46,338 nt of DNA from an uncultured Lachnospiraceae bacterium (GTDB taxonomy: Bacteria > Bacillota > Clostridia > Lachnospirales > Lachnospiraceae): NCBI GenBank assembly GCA_902761665.1, contig CACWLA010000018.1, positions 1 through 46,338 on the forward strand, given 5' to 3'. Below the pieces are notes generated by a model. The model made no database searches. It saw only the letters and a program-made list of their open reading frames with translations, and had not been told where the DNA came from. The position numbers and the translations under genes were made by a program. Each line of letters begins with the position of its first letter. Within the stretch, counting starts at the first letter, position 1. Below are positions 16,263 to 25,376 of the stretch, one piece after another.

Positions 16263-17021
16263 TTAGTTTACCATCTCATCCGCAGAAAAGCAAGTGTTTT
16301 TTGCTTTTTCGAGAAAGATTTTGTCTTTTTTGTCCAGCTCTGCCGTTTCCAGCAGATCAGGCCGGACTTCAAGCGTTCTTAAGAGGGACTGATCGCGTCT
16401 CCAGCGTGCAATATTGGCGTGATGGCCGCTTTTCAGGATCTCGGGAACTTCCCTTCCCATGAAAACGTCGGGGCGCGTATACTGCGGATATTCCAGCAGT
16501 CCGTTCATGAAGGACTCCGTCTCACCGGATTCTTCATTGGAAAGGACGCCGGGGACCATGCGGGATACCGCGTCGATCACGACCATGGCCGGCAGTTCGC
16601 CGCCGGTCAGCACGTAGTCGCCGATCGAAATGCGTTCCGCACCGAGTTCCTCCAGAACTCTTTCGTCAACGCCTTCATAGTGGCCGCAGAGGATCACAAG
16701 ATCCTCTTCTTTCGCATACGCCTTCGCCGTCTCCTGGTCAAAGACCCGGCCCTGCGGCGTCATGTAGACGAGGCGCGGCTTTTTCTCCATCCCGGCCGTG
16801 GCACATTCCCAGGCTTCGTAGATCGGGGGCGCCATCATGACCATGCCAGCGCCGCCGCCGTAGGGATAATCGTCCACATGACCGTAGCGGTCATGCGCGA
16901 AATCCCGGATATTGACGGTCCGCAGCGTAATGATCCCCTGCGCAAGCGCACGGCCGGTGATGCTCGTCCGGATGCCCTGCTCGATCATTTCGGGAAAGAG
17001 AGTCAGCACGGTGAAGTTCAT
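16263..17021 (-). CDS. trmD: tRNA (guanine-N1)-methyltransferase
   Basis: Methylates G37 of tRNAs that read codons starting with C or with G36, preventing +1 slippage. The 252-residue SPOUT enzyme shows [10 protein letters not shown] at the start, [23 protein letters not shown] and [14 protein letters not shown], the knotted SAM site. Its start overlaps the rimM stop by 4 bases. Confidence 0.98.
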   Translation of the reverse strand: MNFTVLTLFPEMIEQGIRTSITGRALAQGIITLRTVNIRDFAHDRYGHVDDYPYGGGAGMVMMAPPIYEAWECATAGMEKKPRLVYMTPQGRVFDQETAKAYAKEEDLVILCGHYEGVDERVLEELGAERISIGDYVLTGGELPAMVVIDAVSRMVPGVLSNEESGETESFMNGLLEYPQYTRPDVFMGREVPEILKSGHHANIARWRRDQSLLRTLEVRPDLLETAELDKKDKIFLEKAKNTCFSADEMVN

Positions 17022-17539
17022 AGATCCTCCAGCCCGTCCAGCATGTGAACGGTGATGATGCCTGCTTCGATATCCACGGAAAGCACGCAGCTCTCAATGT
17101 ACGGGATCAGAAGATCCTTTTCCCTGCCGTCCTTTTCGCCGCGGATGATCAGCACGTCATTCGCGCCGGTCTCCAGGACGTCCCTGACTTTTCCGAGCTC
17201 GCGGCCGTCATCGGTCACGGCGCGGCACTGCAGGAGGTCGGCTATGTAGTAGCGTCCTTCCGGCAGCTTTACGGCATCTTCGCGCGCCACGTAAAGCGAC
17301 AGCCCCTTGTAGGGCAGCACGTCGTCGATCGTTTCAAGCCCGCGCAGCTTCACAAGGACCATTTCCTTGTGAAAGCGGACGCTCTCCACCTCTTCTTCCT
17401 TCATGCCGTTTCGGGTCTCGAAGAAAACGCGGGAAAGTGCCTTGAAGCGCGCCGGGTCGTCAACAGTCGGCCAGACGCTGATCTCTCCTTTTATCCCGTG
17501 CGTCGAAGCAAAGACGCCTACGCGAAGATACGGTACCAT
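17018..17539 (-). CDS. rimM: 16S rRNA processing protein RimM
   Basis: Assists maturation of the 30S head with S19. The 173-residue protein has the N-terminal barrel ([20 protein letters not shown]) and the PRC-barrel C-terminal half with YYIADLLQC. It is coupled by overlaps to khpA upstream (shared base at 17539) and trmD downstream. Confidence 0.97.
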   Translation of the reverse strand: MVPYLRVGVFASTHGIKGEISVWPTVDDPARFKALSRVFFETRNGMKEEEVESVRFHKEMVLVKLRGLETIDDVLPYKGLSLYVAREDAVKLPEGRYYIADLLQCRAVTDDGRELGKVRDVLETGANDVLIIRGEKDGREKDLLIPYIESCVLSVDIEAGIITVHMLDGLEDL

Positions 17540-17766
17540 CAGTCGATGTCCAGCGTGACGCGGACGTCATCGCGGACGGCCTGCGCCTTCAGGACGGTAC
17601 GGATCGCTTTCGCGATGCGTCCCTGCTTGCCGATCACCTTGCCCATATCGGAAGGGTCGACGCTCAGGGTCAGACAGGTCTCTCCGCCCTCGATTTTTTC
17701 CGTGACAACAACGGCTTCCGGATGAGTTACCAGAGCCTTTGCGATCACTTCGACCAATTCTTTCAT
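17539..17766 (-). CDS. khpA: KH-domain RNA-binding protein KhpA
   Basis: A 75-residue single KH domain with the GxxG loop in GKVIGKQGRIAKAIRTV (about 44-60). In Firmicutes KhpA pairs with KhpB and affects cell division and RNA metabolism. It lies in the conserved slot between rpsP and rimM. Confidence 0.95.
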   Translation of the reverse strand: MKELVEVIAKALVTHPEAVVVTEKIEGGETCLTLSVDPSDMGKVIGKQGRIAKAIRTVLKAQAVRDDVRVTLDID

Positions 17767-17784
17767 TTCAGACCACCTCGTGCC

Positions 17785-18027
17785 TTATTCAAGGCCGGCG
17801 ATCTTCAGAAGCTTAGCAACAGTATCGGTGGGCTTTGCACCCTTCGCGATCCAATCTTTTGCCTTATCCGTATCGATTTTGACAACGCTGGGCTCCTGAG
17901 TGGGATCATAGAAGCCGAGTTCATCGATGAAACGGCCGTCCCTGGGGGAACGTTCATCCGCGACGATCACGCGGTAAGTGGGTTGTTTCTTCTTACCCAG
18001 ACGGGTCAGACGAATTTTGACTGCCAT
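17785..18027 (-). CDS. rpsP: 30S ribosomal protein S16
   Basis: An 80-residue protein of the 30S body. The family start [19 protein letters not shown] begins at 18027, preceded by GGAGGAAAACACT; an upstream ATG at 18057 lacks a ribosome binding site and adds residues not seen in the family. It is followed by khpA after 18 bases. Confidence 0.97.
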   Translation of the reverse strand: MAVKIRLTRLGKKKQPTYRVIVADERSPRDGRFIDELGFYDPTQEPSVVKIDTDKAKDWIAKGAKPTDTVAKLLKIAGLE

Positions 18028-18100
18028 AGTGTTTTCCTCCGAAAGTGATATGGGCAAATGCCCTTTTATCCAAAGTCTTTGCTTGACTTAAGAATCTCTG

Positions 18101-19450
18101 TCAGAAAGGGAGTTTGAAAGGCAGGCGGCCTTTCTTTCCCTTTCCCATATTGCCGCTCATCTGCTTCATCATCTGGCGGCTCTGCTCAAACTGCTTCAGC
18201 AGGCGGTTGACATCCTGGATCGTGGTCCCGGAGCCTTTCGCGATGCGGCGCTTGCGCGGCGGGGTGATCCTGTCGGGACGGCGCCGTTCTTCCGGCGTCA
18301 TGGATAGGATCATGGCTTCCACGTGTTTCATGGATTTGTCGTCCGGCAGCTGTGCGCCTTTCAGTTTTCCGCCCACGCCGGGAAGCATCTTCAGGATCTC
18401 GCCGATGCCGCCCATCTTATTCATCTGGCGCATCTGCGTGAGGAAGTCCTCGAGGTCGAACTCGTTTTTCTTCAGCTTGCGGTAGGCCGCAAGGGAAGCT
18501 TCTTCATCGAGGTCTGCGTTCTGGGCCTTTTCAATGAGGCTGAGGACGTCGCCCATGCCCAGGATGCGGTTCGCCATGCGGACGGGGCTGAAGACTTCAA
18601 GGTCTTCGAGTTTTTCTCCCATGCCGGCGTAGAAAATGGGCTTACCGGTAACGGAGCGAACGGACAGGGCTGCGCCGCCTCTGGCGTCGCCGTCGAGCTT
18701 CGTCAGGATCACGCCGTCGATGCCGATGCGGTCGTTGAAACTTGACGCGACGTTGACGGCGTCCTGACCGGTCATGGCGTCGACCACGAGAATGGTCTGC
18801 GTGACCGGAACGGCAGCCTTAAGATCTTCAAGCTCTTCCATCATGGAATCGTCGATGTGCAGTCGGCCTGCGGTATCGAGGATCACCAGATTGTAGTGCT
18901 TCTCTTCGGCTTCCTTCATGGCCATGCGGGCGATGTCCGGGACCGTGAAGTCCGTACCGGGAGAAAAGACCGGGACGTTCAGTTTTTCGCCGTTGCGCTT
19001 CAGCTGATCGATGGCGGCCGGACGGTAGATATCGCAGGCGACCAGAAGGGGATTTCGGTCTTTTTTCTTCCGGAGCTGCGCCGCCAGCTTCGCACTGGAG
19101 GTCGTCTTGCCGGAGCCCTGAAGGCCTGCCATCAGGAAGACCGTGATCTCGTTGCGCGGCTGCAGGCGGATGTCCGTGGGTTCACTGCCCATGGATGCGA
19201 TCAGTTCCTCATTGACGATCTTGATGACCTGCTGGCCGGGCGTCAGGGAGTTCATGACCTCGCTGCCGACGGCTCTTTCCTCGACGCGCTTGACAAAGTC
19301 CTTGACGACCTTGTAGTTGACGTCGGCTTCCAGAAGGGCCAGTTTGACCTCACGCATCGCGCTCTTGACGTCAGCCTCGGTCAGGAGGCCTTTGTCGGTC
19401 AGCTTCTTGAAGGTATTCTGCAGTTTATCCGCTAAGCTTTCAAATGCCAT
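18101..19450 (-). CDS. ffh: Signal recognition particle protein Ffh (SRP54)
   Basis: GTPase that delivers nascent membrane proteins to the translocon. The 449-residue protein has the N domain (1-90), the G domain with GLQGSGKTTSSAKLA (about 109-123), DTAGR, TKLDGDARGG, and a methionine-rich M domain (about 300-435). The usual MTPEER...RKKRIA segment reads MTPEERRRPDRITPPRKRRIA, with a Thr-Pro-Pro in place of a small polar turn. The C-terminus is basic (MGKGKKGRLP). It lies 29 bases after ylxM. Confidence 0.97.
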   Translation of the reverse strand: MAFESLADKLQNTFKKLTDKGLLTEADVKSAMREVKLALLEADVNYKVVKDFVKRVEERAVGSEVMNSLTPGQQVIKIVNEELIASMGSEPTDIRLQPRNEITVFLMAGLQGSGKTTSSAKLAAQLRKKKDRNPLLVACDIYRPAAIDQLKRNGEKLNVPVFSPGTDFTVPDIARMAMKEAEEKHYNLVILDTAGRLHIDDSMMEELEDLKAAVPVTQTILVVDAMTGQDAVNVASSFNDRIGIDGVILTKLDGDARGGAALSVRSVTGKPIFYAGMGEKLEDLEVFSPVRMANRILGMGDVLSLIEKAQNADLDEEASLAAYRKLKKNEFDLEDFLTQMRQMNKMGGIGEILKMLPGVGGKLKGAQLPDDKSMKHVEAMILSMTPEERRRPDRITPPRKRRIAKGSGTTIQDVNRLLKQFEQSRQMMKQMSGNMGKGKKGRLPFKLPF

Positions 19451-19479
19451 CTTTGCTCAAGTCTCCCGGTGTTACGCCG

Positions 19480-19821
19480 TCAGCGTTCTTCGATCTGCCG
19501 CGCAAGCGCGGTGATCTCGTCAAGGAATGCCATGTCCCCGGTGCTTCTGATCCGTTCAGCCAGTTCCCGGATCCTCTGCCCGTCTTTTCTGTCCTGCAGG
19601 TACTTTTCCACGAGGCCAAGCTTGGCTTCGTAGGCTTCGAGCGCCTCGTCGGCGCGCCTGAGCATGTCGTGGATGCCCTGCCGGCTGATCCCGTAGGACG
19701 CAGCCGCTTCGGAAAGGCTGAGATCGCCGAAACGTACGTTTTCATAGATCTCCTGTTGGCGTTTCGTCAGCAGTTCACCGTAGAAATCGTATAAGAGGCT
19801 TTCTCTTCCCAGCTTATCCAT
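19480..19821 (-). CDS. ylxM: YlxM-family HTH regulator of the SRP operon
   Basis: A 113-residue sigma-70-region-4-like helix-turn-helix protein (LTKRQQEIYENVRFGDLSLSEAAASYGISRQGIHDMLRRA, about 18-57) found just upstream of ffh in Firmicutes. In streptococci it binds SRP RNA and tunes SRP activity. I chose the ATG at 19821 because GGAG sits just upstream. A frame extension to 19908 would read through the pnp terminator hairpin and is not credible. Confidence 0.9.
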   Translation of the reverse strand: MDKLGRESLLYDFYGELLTKRQQEIYENVRFGDLSLSEAAASYGISRQGIHDMLRRADEALEAYEAKLGLVEKYLQDRKDGQRIRELAERIRSTGDMAFLDEITALARQIEER

Positions 19822-19855
19822 GCTTCTCCATCCGGCTGCGGGGGCAGCCTTGCTT

Positions 19856-19884
19856 ACGTTAGCACAAAAGAAAAAGCCTGTCAA
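19856..19884 (-). promoter_or_regulatory. Possible ylxM-ffh operon promoter overlapping the pnp terminator
   Basis: Minus-strand TTGACA (19879-19884) lies inside the right arm of the pnp terminator, and TAACGT (19856-19861) follows after 17 bases. The -10 is weak, so confidence is limited. Confidence 0.4.
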
Positions 19885-19905
19885 GTATTTTTTCTTGACA
19901 GGCTT
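19874..19905 (-). terminator. pnp terminator
   Basis: A perfect 12-bp stem AAGCCTGTCAAG/CTTGACAGGCTT with an A-rich loop, followed on the minus strand by TTTTTC. Confidence 0.9.
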
Positions 19906-19925
19906 CATTTTTAGCGTGCTGAGGC

Positions 19926-22031
19926 TCAGACAGTCGCCTTCTCCTCTTCGGTCACGTCCTTGATGGACAGGTTGACGCGGCCCATCTTGTCGATCTCAAC
20001 GACCTTGACGACCACTTCGTCACCCAGCTTGACAGCGGATTCCACGGTCGGGACACGCTTGTTGGACAGTTTGGAGATGTGGACCAGACCGTCCTTGCCG
20101 GGGCAGAGCGATACGAAGGCGCCGAAATTCATGATGCGGACGACCTTGCCGCGGAAGATCTGGCCGACCTCGACGTCGTTCACGATCGTCTCGATGATCC
20201 TGATGGCCTTGTTGATCATATCCATGTCGGTGCCGCAGACCGAAACGGTGCCGTCGTCTTCGATATCGATCTGGACGCCGGTCTCCTCGATGATGGAGTT
20301 GATGACCTTGCCCTGCTTGCCGATGACGTCGCCGATCTTGGCAGGATCGATGGTGATCGAAACGATCTTCGGTGCCCACTTGCTGATCTCCGGACGAGGG
20401 CCGGGGATGGCCTTGGCCATGACTTCGTCCATGATGTACAGACGGGCTTCACGGGTGCGGGCCAGCGCTTCCTTGATGATGGCGGGGGTCAGACCGTGGA
20501 TCTTGATATCCATCTGGATCGCGGTGATGCCGTCGTGCGTACCGGTCACCTTGAAGTCCATGTCGCCGAAGAAGTCTTCCAGGCCCTGGATGTCGGTCAG
20601 GACGACGTAGTCATCATCGGTCTCGCCGGTCACCAGACCGACGGAGATGCCGCCGACCATTGTCTTGATCGGGACGCCGGCAGCCATCAGCGCCATGCAG
20701 GAGGCGCAGGTGGAGGCCATGGAGGTTGAACCGTTGGATTCCATCGTTTCCGACACGCAGCGGATCGCGTAAGGGAAATCTTCCACGGTCGGAAGCACCG
20801 GAATCAGGGCGCGTTCGGCAAGAGCGCCGTGGCCGATCTCGCGGCGGCCCGGTCCGCGGCTGGGCTTGGTCTCGCCGACCGACCAGCTCGGGAAGTTGTA
20901 GTGGTGCATGTAGCGCTTGCTGGTCACCTTGCGGTCCAGTCCGTCGATCTTCTGCGCTTCGCTCAGGGGAGCCAGGGTGCAGGCATCGATGATCTGGGTC
21001 TGACCGCGGGTAAACATCGCGGAACCGTGGGTCCTCGGAAGGACGTCCACTTCAGCCGCCAGCGGGCGGATCTGGTTCATGGCGCGGCCGTCAGGACGTT
21101 TGTGATCTTTCAGGATCATCTTGCGGACGGTCATCTTCTGGAATTTGTACACCGCTTCGCCGACGAAAGGAAGCCATTCCTCGTTCTCGGCATAGCGCTC
21201 ATTCAGTTTTTCGGTGATGGCCTTGATGTTCGCATCGCGGACAGCTTTCTCATCGGTGAAGACCGCTTCTTCCATGGCTTCGGGCGTGATGAAGTTCACC
21301 ATGTCCTGATACATGTCTTCCGGGATCACGTGGCTCTCGTAGGCCTTCTTCGGCTTACCGCATTCGTCAACGATCGTCTGAATGAAGGCGATGACCTTGC
21401 GGTTCATCTCATGCGCAGCCATGATGGCGTCGTACATGACGTCCTCAGGCACTTCGCTGGCGCCGGCTTCGATCATGATGACCTTCTCCGCCGTGGAAGC
21501 CACGGTAAGAGCCAGGTCGGAAGCAAGGCGCTGTTCCTCGGTCGGGTTGAAGCAGAGTTCGCCGTTCACGCGGCCGACCATCGTTGCGGAGATCGGGCCG
21601 TCAAAGGGAATGTCGGAAATGCTGGTCGCGATGGAGCAGCCGAGCATGGCGACGACGTCGGGATTGCAGTCCGGATCGACGCTCATGATGAGGTTGCTGA
21701 GGGTCACGTCGTTGCGGTAATCCTTCGGGAAAAGGGGACGCATCGGACGGTCGATAACGCGGCTTGCCAGAGTGGCGTGCTCGCTGGCCTTGCCTTCGCG
21801 CTTGTTGAAGCCGCCGGGGATCTTACCCACGGAATACATCTTCTCTTCATATTCCACGGTAAGAGGGAAGAAATCAACGCCGTCGCGGGGGGCGTCGGAA
21901 GAAACCGCCGTGGAAAGGACCACGGTGTCGCCGTAATGCATGAACGCGGCGCCGTTCGCCTGGGCGGCCACGCGTCCGATATCGACGCTGAGGGTACGGC
22001 CGGCCAGTTCCATTGAAAAGGTCTTGTACAT
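19926..22031 (-). CDS. pnp: Polynucleotide phosphorylase
   Basis: 3'-5' exoribonuclease of mRNA turnover. In 701 residues there are two RNase PH-like domains (about 5-220 and 315-540), then a KH domain (KIGDVIGKQGKVINSIIEETG, about 565-585) and an S1 domain (GQIFRGKVVRIMNFGAFVSL, about 625-645). Conserved RPMRPLFP and GSAMFTRGQTQ are present. AAGGAG precedes the ATG. It lies downstream of rpsO, separated by a terminator and a structured leader. Confidence 0.98.
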   Translation of the reverse strand: MYKTFSMELAGRTLSVDIGRVAAQANGAAFMHYGDTVVLSTAVSSDAPRDGVDFFPLTVEYEEKMYSVGKIPGGFNKREGKASEHATLASRVIDRPMRPLFPKDYRNDVTLSNLIMSVDPDCNPDVVAMLGCSIATSISDIPFDGPISATMVGRVNGELCFNPTEEQRLASDLALTVASTAEKVIMIEAGASEVPEDVMYDAIMAAHEMNRKVIAFIQTIVDECGKPKKAYESHVIPEDMYQDMVNFITPEAMEEAVFTDEKAVRDANIKAITEKLNERYAENEEWLPFVGEAVYKFQKMTVRKMILKDHKRPDGRAMNQIRPLAAEVDVLPRTHGSAMFTRGQTQIIDACTLAPLSEAQKIDGLDRKVTSKRYMHHYNFPSWSVGETKPSRGPGRREIGHGALAERALIPVLPTVEDFPYAIRCVSETMESNGSTSMASTCASCMALMAAGVPIKTMVGGISVGLVTGETDDDYVVLTDIQGLEDFFGDMDFKVTGTHDGITAIQMDIKIHGLTPAIIKEALARTREARLYIMDEVMAKAIPGPRPEISKWAPKIVSITIDPAKIGDVIGKQGKVINSIIEETGVQIDIEDDGTVSVCGTDMDMINKAIRIIETIVNDVEVGQIFRGKVVRIMNFGAFVSLCPGKDGLVHISKLSNKRVPTVESAVKLGDEVVVKVVEIDKMGRVNLSIKDVTEEEKATV

Positions 22032-22061
22032 GTTTTCTCCTTGTTTTTGCCGCGACAGACG

Positions 22062-22120
22062 TTCGAAACCACAAATAACGGTACATCACGGGCGGATGTG
22101 CGGTTGTTTGAAGTCTCGAA
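22062..22120 (-). promoter_or_regulatory. pnp leader hairpin
   Basis: An extended imperfect stem: TTCGAGAC/GTTTCGAA (8 bp), CAAACAAC/GTTATTTG (7 of 8), and a tip ACATC/GATGT. It ends about 30 bases before the pnp start. In enterobacteria a pnp leader stem is cut by RNase III and lets PNPase control itself; a similar role here is inference. Confidence 0.55.
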
Positions 22121-22171
22121 AGGCGCCTGCCGCCGATTCTTTTTTGTGTTGTTGGGCCTTGTTGATACGGA

Positions 22172-22199
22172 AAACAGGGCGGAAAACTCCGCCCTGTTT
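22172..22199 (-). terminator. rpsO terminator
   Basis: A 12-bp stem (22172-22183 with 22188-22199, GC-rich core CAGGGCGGA) followed by T residues on the minus strand. It lies between rpsO and pnp. I see no clear promoter for pnp between it and pnp, so pnp may depend on read-through. Confidence 0.82.
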
Positions 22200-22209
22200 C
22201 AGGATCGAC

Positions 22210-22476
22210 TTACTTACGGATGCCGAGCTTCTGGATCAGCGCACGGTATTCGTTGATATCGTTCTTCTTGACGTATTCAAGCATGCCGCGGCGCTGGCCG
22301 ACGAGCATGAACAGACCGCGGCGGGAATGGTGATCCTTCGGATTCACCTTCAGGTGTTCGGTCAGTTCACGGATCCTTTCGGACAGTAAGGCGATCTGGA
22401 CAGCGGGCGAACCGGTGTCCTGTTCATTCTTGCCGAATTCCTTGACGATTTCGGCCTTTCTTTCTTTGCTGGTCAT
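22210..22476 (-). CDS. rpsO: 30S ribosomal protein S15
   Basis: An 88-residue primary binder of 16S rRNA. The family sequence runs [45 protein letters not shown]. The ATG at 22476 follows GGAGG; an in-frame extension to 22533 has no support. S15 often represses its own mRNA through the leader, and the 80-base leader here is GC-rich. Confidence 0.97.
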   Translation of the reverse strand: MTSKERKAEIVKEFGKNEQDTGSPAVQIALLSERIRELTEHLKVNPKDHHSRRGLFMLVGQRRGMLEYVKKNDINEYRALIQKLGIRK

Positions 22477-22558
22477 TTTGACAGCCTCCTGAAATAATCT
22501 TACCTCATGCCGGGCCCCGGTCGGAGTGTCCAAAGGCTAAGCACAGGCGCACTGAAAG

Positions 22559-22587
22559 TTTATACCATACCGCACGGAAAAAGTAAA
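22559..22587 (-). promoter_or_regulatory. rpsO promoter
   Basis: Minus-strand TTTACT (22582-22587) and TATAAA (22559-22564), spacer 17 bases. Confidence 0.75.
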
Positions 22588-22614
22588 GCGTTTTTTGCCA
22601 CCGGCCGGGTTATT

Positions 22615-24423
22615 TTATTTTTCACCGCGTTCGGTGAAGAACGCGCGAGCTTCTGCGATGTTCCGCTCCACTTCCGCCTTCAATTCCTGCATGTCGGAGA
22701 ACTTCCGTTCCGGCCGCAGGAAATGCAGAAGTTTTGTCTCAGCTATGAGGCCGTAGAGTTCGGGTTCGCCGTCAAGAACATGCGTTTCGAGCCCCAGATG
22801 GAAGCCCGGACCGGCCGTCGGCTTGACGCCGATGTTGGTGATCGCCGGCATCACACGGCCTTCCGTCTCCAGCAGCGACACGTAGACGCCGTAGGGCGGG
22901 CAGAGTTTGCCGTCCGGGACGCGCTGGTTCGCCGTCGGGATACCGATTGCGGTACCGATATGTTCACCGTAGCCGATCCTCGCGCGGACGAAATACGGAT
23001 AGCCGAGACATTCTTCTGCCTCTTCCATCTCACCCTTCGCGATGAGTTCGCGGATCCGCGTGCTGCTGACGACTTCCCCGCACCGGACCTCTTTCGGGAT
23101 GACGGTCAGACGGAAGCCGAGTTTTTCGGCGCGTTCCCGCAGCATTTCCACGTTGCCGCTCCGCTTATAGCCGAAGCAGCAATCCGGACCGGCCACGATG
23201 GAGCGCATGCCGAGTTGGCCGATCAGGATCTTTTCCAGAAAATCGTCGGCGCTCATCGTGCGGATCGCGTCGGTGAACGGACACTCCGTGAGGCGGTCCA
23301 TGCCGAGGCCCTTTGCCATCAGTTTCTTTTCCGGCGAGGTCAGCAGCATCGCGCGGGGTTCGCCGGCATTCATCGGATTATCGCTGAAGGCGAAGAGAAC
23401 GGTCTTCAGCCGGTCTTCAGCCGCCTGGCGCTGCATCTCCGCGAAGATCTTCCGGTGACCGACATGCATGCCGTCGAATTTGCCGATGGAAACGACCGAA
23501 GGGGCGGGTTCCCTGACTTTTGCCGGCGCAGGGTCCGGCAGGAGCATGACGGCAGGACGGTATTTCACACCTTCCTTCCGGAATAGGCCGATCAGAAAGC
23601 CGTCAGGCGCAGTGACCCGCACCAGGCTGCCGTTTCCGTCGTCGGCCGCATTCGCGAAGCTCCCGGCGGGCAGAAAATTGCCGTTTTTCGCTGCAGCTTC
23701 GGCCGAAGCTTTCAGGCGCCGCAGCGGATAGTCCTTCAGAATGCTTTCCAGCGGCAGGACGGCTTCGGAAAGATGACCGGTCAGCTTCATCGATTCGATC
23801 ACGCCGAGCGGATAAGCTTCCCGCAGGGTAAAGCCCGAAGCCTCCTCCCGGACCAGTTCCTCCATCAGACCGCCGCAGCCGAGTTTCCGGCCGATGTCAT
23901 GGCAGAGCGTGCGAATGTAGGTGCCCTTGGAGCAGCGCACCCGAAGCGTCACGCGCGGCAGATGGATGCTCAGGATCTCCAGTTCGTCAATACGGATCTC
24001 GCTCACGCCGCGTTCGGCTTCGATGCCCTGCCTTGCCAGATCGACCAGTTTTCGGCCGCCGACTTTCCGCGCGGAATACATCGGGGTCAGCTGGCTGCTT
24101 TTTCCGGCAAAGGACATGACCGCAGCCCGGACTTCTTCCTCCGTGTTGGTGACCAGGTGATGCGCAAGCACTTTTCCGCAGGCATCCTGCGTATCAGTCT
24201 CCGCGCCGAGATACAGCACGGTCCGGTACACTTTCGTCCCTTCTGACAAAAGATCGGCCAGTTTCGTGGCCCGTCCGAGCAGCACCGGCAGTACACCTTC
24301 CGCTTCCGGATCCAGGGTCCCCAGATGACCTATTTTCTTCTGTCCGAAGATCCCGCGCAGACGCGCAACGGCATCAAAGGAAGTATAGCCTTTTTCTTTA
24401 GCTACGATCAGGACTCCGTCCAT
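22615..24423 (-). CDS. Fused tRNA pseudouridine-55 synthase (TruB) and riboflavin kinase/FMN adenylyltransferase (RibF)
   Basis: One uninterrupted 602-residue frame. The first half is TruB: GYTSFDAV, GHLGTLDPEAEGVLPV with catalytic Asp38, SKGTYIRTLCHD, and a short C-terminal domain that ends near residue 296. The second half is RibF: an adenylyltransferase part starting SIGKFDGMHVGHRK (about 312-325), SSTRIR, then the kinase part with GIPTAN (about 510-515). The linker is Pro/Ala-rich (LPDPAPAKVREPAP). The two genes are usually adjacent but separate. The ATG at 24423 opens the TruB family start and overlaps nrnA by 16 bases. The product should make psi55 in tRNA and FMN/FAD from one polypeptide. 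A lost stop codon or a sequencing error is the alternative, but both halves look complete. Confidence 0.9.
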   Translation of the reverse strand: MDGVLIVAKEKGYTSFDAVARLRGIFGQKKIGHLGTLDPEAEGVLPVLLGRATKLADLLSEGTKVYRTVLYLGAETDTQDACGKVLAHHLVTNTEEEVRAAVMSFAGKSSQLTPMYSARKVGGRKLVDLARQGIEAERGVSEIRIDELEILSIHLPRVTLRVRCSKGTYIRTLCHDIGRKLGCGGLMEELVREEASGFTLREAYPLGVIESMKLTGHLSEAVLPLESILKDYPLRRLKASAEAAAKNGNFLPAGSFANAADDGNGSLVRVTAPDGFLIGLFRKEGVKYRPAVMLLPDPAPAKVREPAPSVVSIGKFDGMHVGHRKIFAEMQRQAAEDRLKTVLFAFSDNPMNAGEPRAMLLTSPEKKLMAKGLGMDRLTECPFTDAIRTMSADDFLEKILIGQLGMRSIVAGPDCCFGYKRSGNVEMLRERAEKLGFRLTVIPKEVRCGEVVSSTRIRELIAKGEMEEAEECLGYPYFVRARIGYGEHIGTAIGIPTANQRVPDGKLCPPYGVYVSLLETEGRVMPAITNIGVKPTAGPGFHLGLETHVLDGEPELYGLIAETKLLHFLRPERKFSDMQELKAEVERNIAEARAFFTERGEK

Positions 24424-25376
24424 GCGCCGATAAGCTCCCCTATTTCTTTGGTAATGATCTTTGCAGATTCCTGCCACGGACCTTTCATGTCAAAGCCGGC
24501 AGCATGCTCATGGCCGCCGCCCCCGTGGGAAGCGGCAAGGCCGGAAACACTGATGTGCTGCGAACGCAGGCTGACCTTGTAGACGTCATCCTCCAGTGCA
24601 TAGAAGAAAGCTGCGGCTTCCGTTCCTCTCGTGATCCGAAGCTCGTCAATAACGCCGTCAAGATCCTGCGCACTGAGCCCGAGGGCTTCCCGCTCAGCTT
24701 TCGTCACCGCCGCAATGATGAGTTTTCCGTTCAGCTCCAGGTAAGAGGATCCGAGCGCGACGCCGATTGCCTTGTTCTGCGCGAAACTCCGGGCATGGAA
24801 GGTCTCGTCGATGATGAACTGCGCGTCGTTTTTTTCCATCTTTTCCAGAAGACGGCCGGCGACCGTCATCGTCCGCAGCGTCGTCGACGGATACTTAAAG
24901 ACACCGGTATCGTGCACGATGCCGAGGTAAAGGCAGCGCGCACAGTCGCGGTCGATCAGGTTTTCATCCAGCAGGGTGTACAGCAATTCGCAGGTGGAAC
25001 TCGCTCCGCCCTCAATGAGATTTTCCTCGCCGAAGCCCGGATTCGTCTCGTGATGGTCGATCACGACGCGGCGTCCGGCCCGTTCGAACATCGGCAGAAA
25101 CGCATCAAGCCTGTCCTTCGCCGCTGCGTCCAGCGAGATGAAAAGATCGTAGACCTCGCCGGAAGGCGCATGCAGGATCCGGTCTTCACCGTTCAGAAAA
25201 GAAAAAGACGAGGCATAGGTCCCGAGGTATACATCCACGCGCACCTGCGGCATCGTCTTTCGCAGATAATTCCACAGCCCGAGGCAGGCCCCCACGCAGT
25301 CGCCGTCGGGACGTACATGTCCGCTGAGGGCGATGCTGCGGGCGTCACGCACCAGGGCTCCGATCATGCTGCTCAT
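24408..25376 (-). CDS. nrnA: DHH-family nanoRNase / pAp phosphatase NrnA
   Basis: Degrades very short RNAs and removes phosphate from pAp in Firmicutes. The 322-residue protein shows the manganese ligands of the DHH domain (GHVRPDGDCVGA, about 19-30; VIDHHETNP near 104) and a C-terminal DHHA1 domain with the GGGGHEHAAGF motif. Its start overlaps rbfA by 4 bases. Confidence 0.94.
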   Translation of the reverse strand: MSSMIGALVRDARSIALSGHVRPDGDCVGACLGLWNYLRKTMPQVRVDVYLGTYASSFSFLNGEDRILHAPSGEVYDLFISLDAAAKDRLDAFLPMFERAGRRVVIDHHETNPGFGEENLIEGGASSTCELLYTLLDENLIDRDCARCLYLGIVHDTGVFKYPSTTLRTMTVAGRLLEKMEKNDAQFIIDETFHARSFAQNKAIGVALGSSYLELNGKLIIAAVTKAEREALGLSAQDLDGVIDELRITRGTEAAAFFYALEDDVYKVSLRSQHISVSGLAASHGGGGHEHAAGFDMKGPWQESAKIITKEIGELIGAWTES

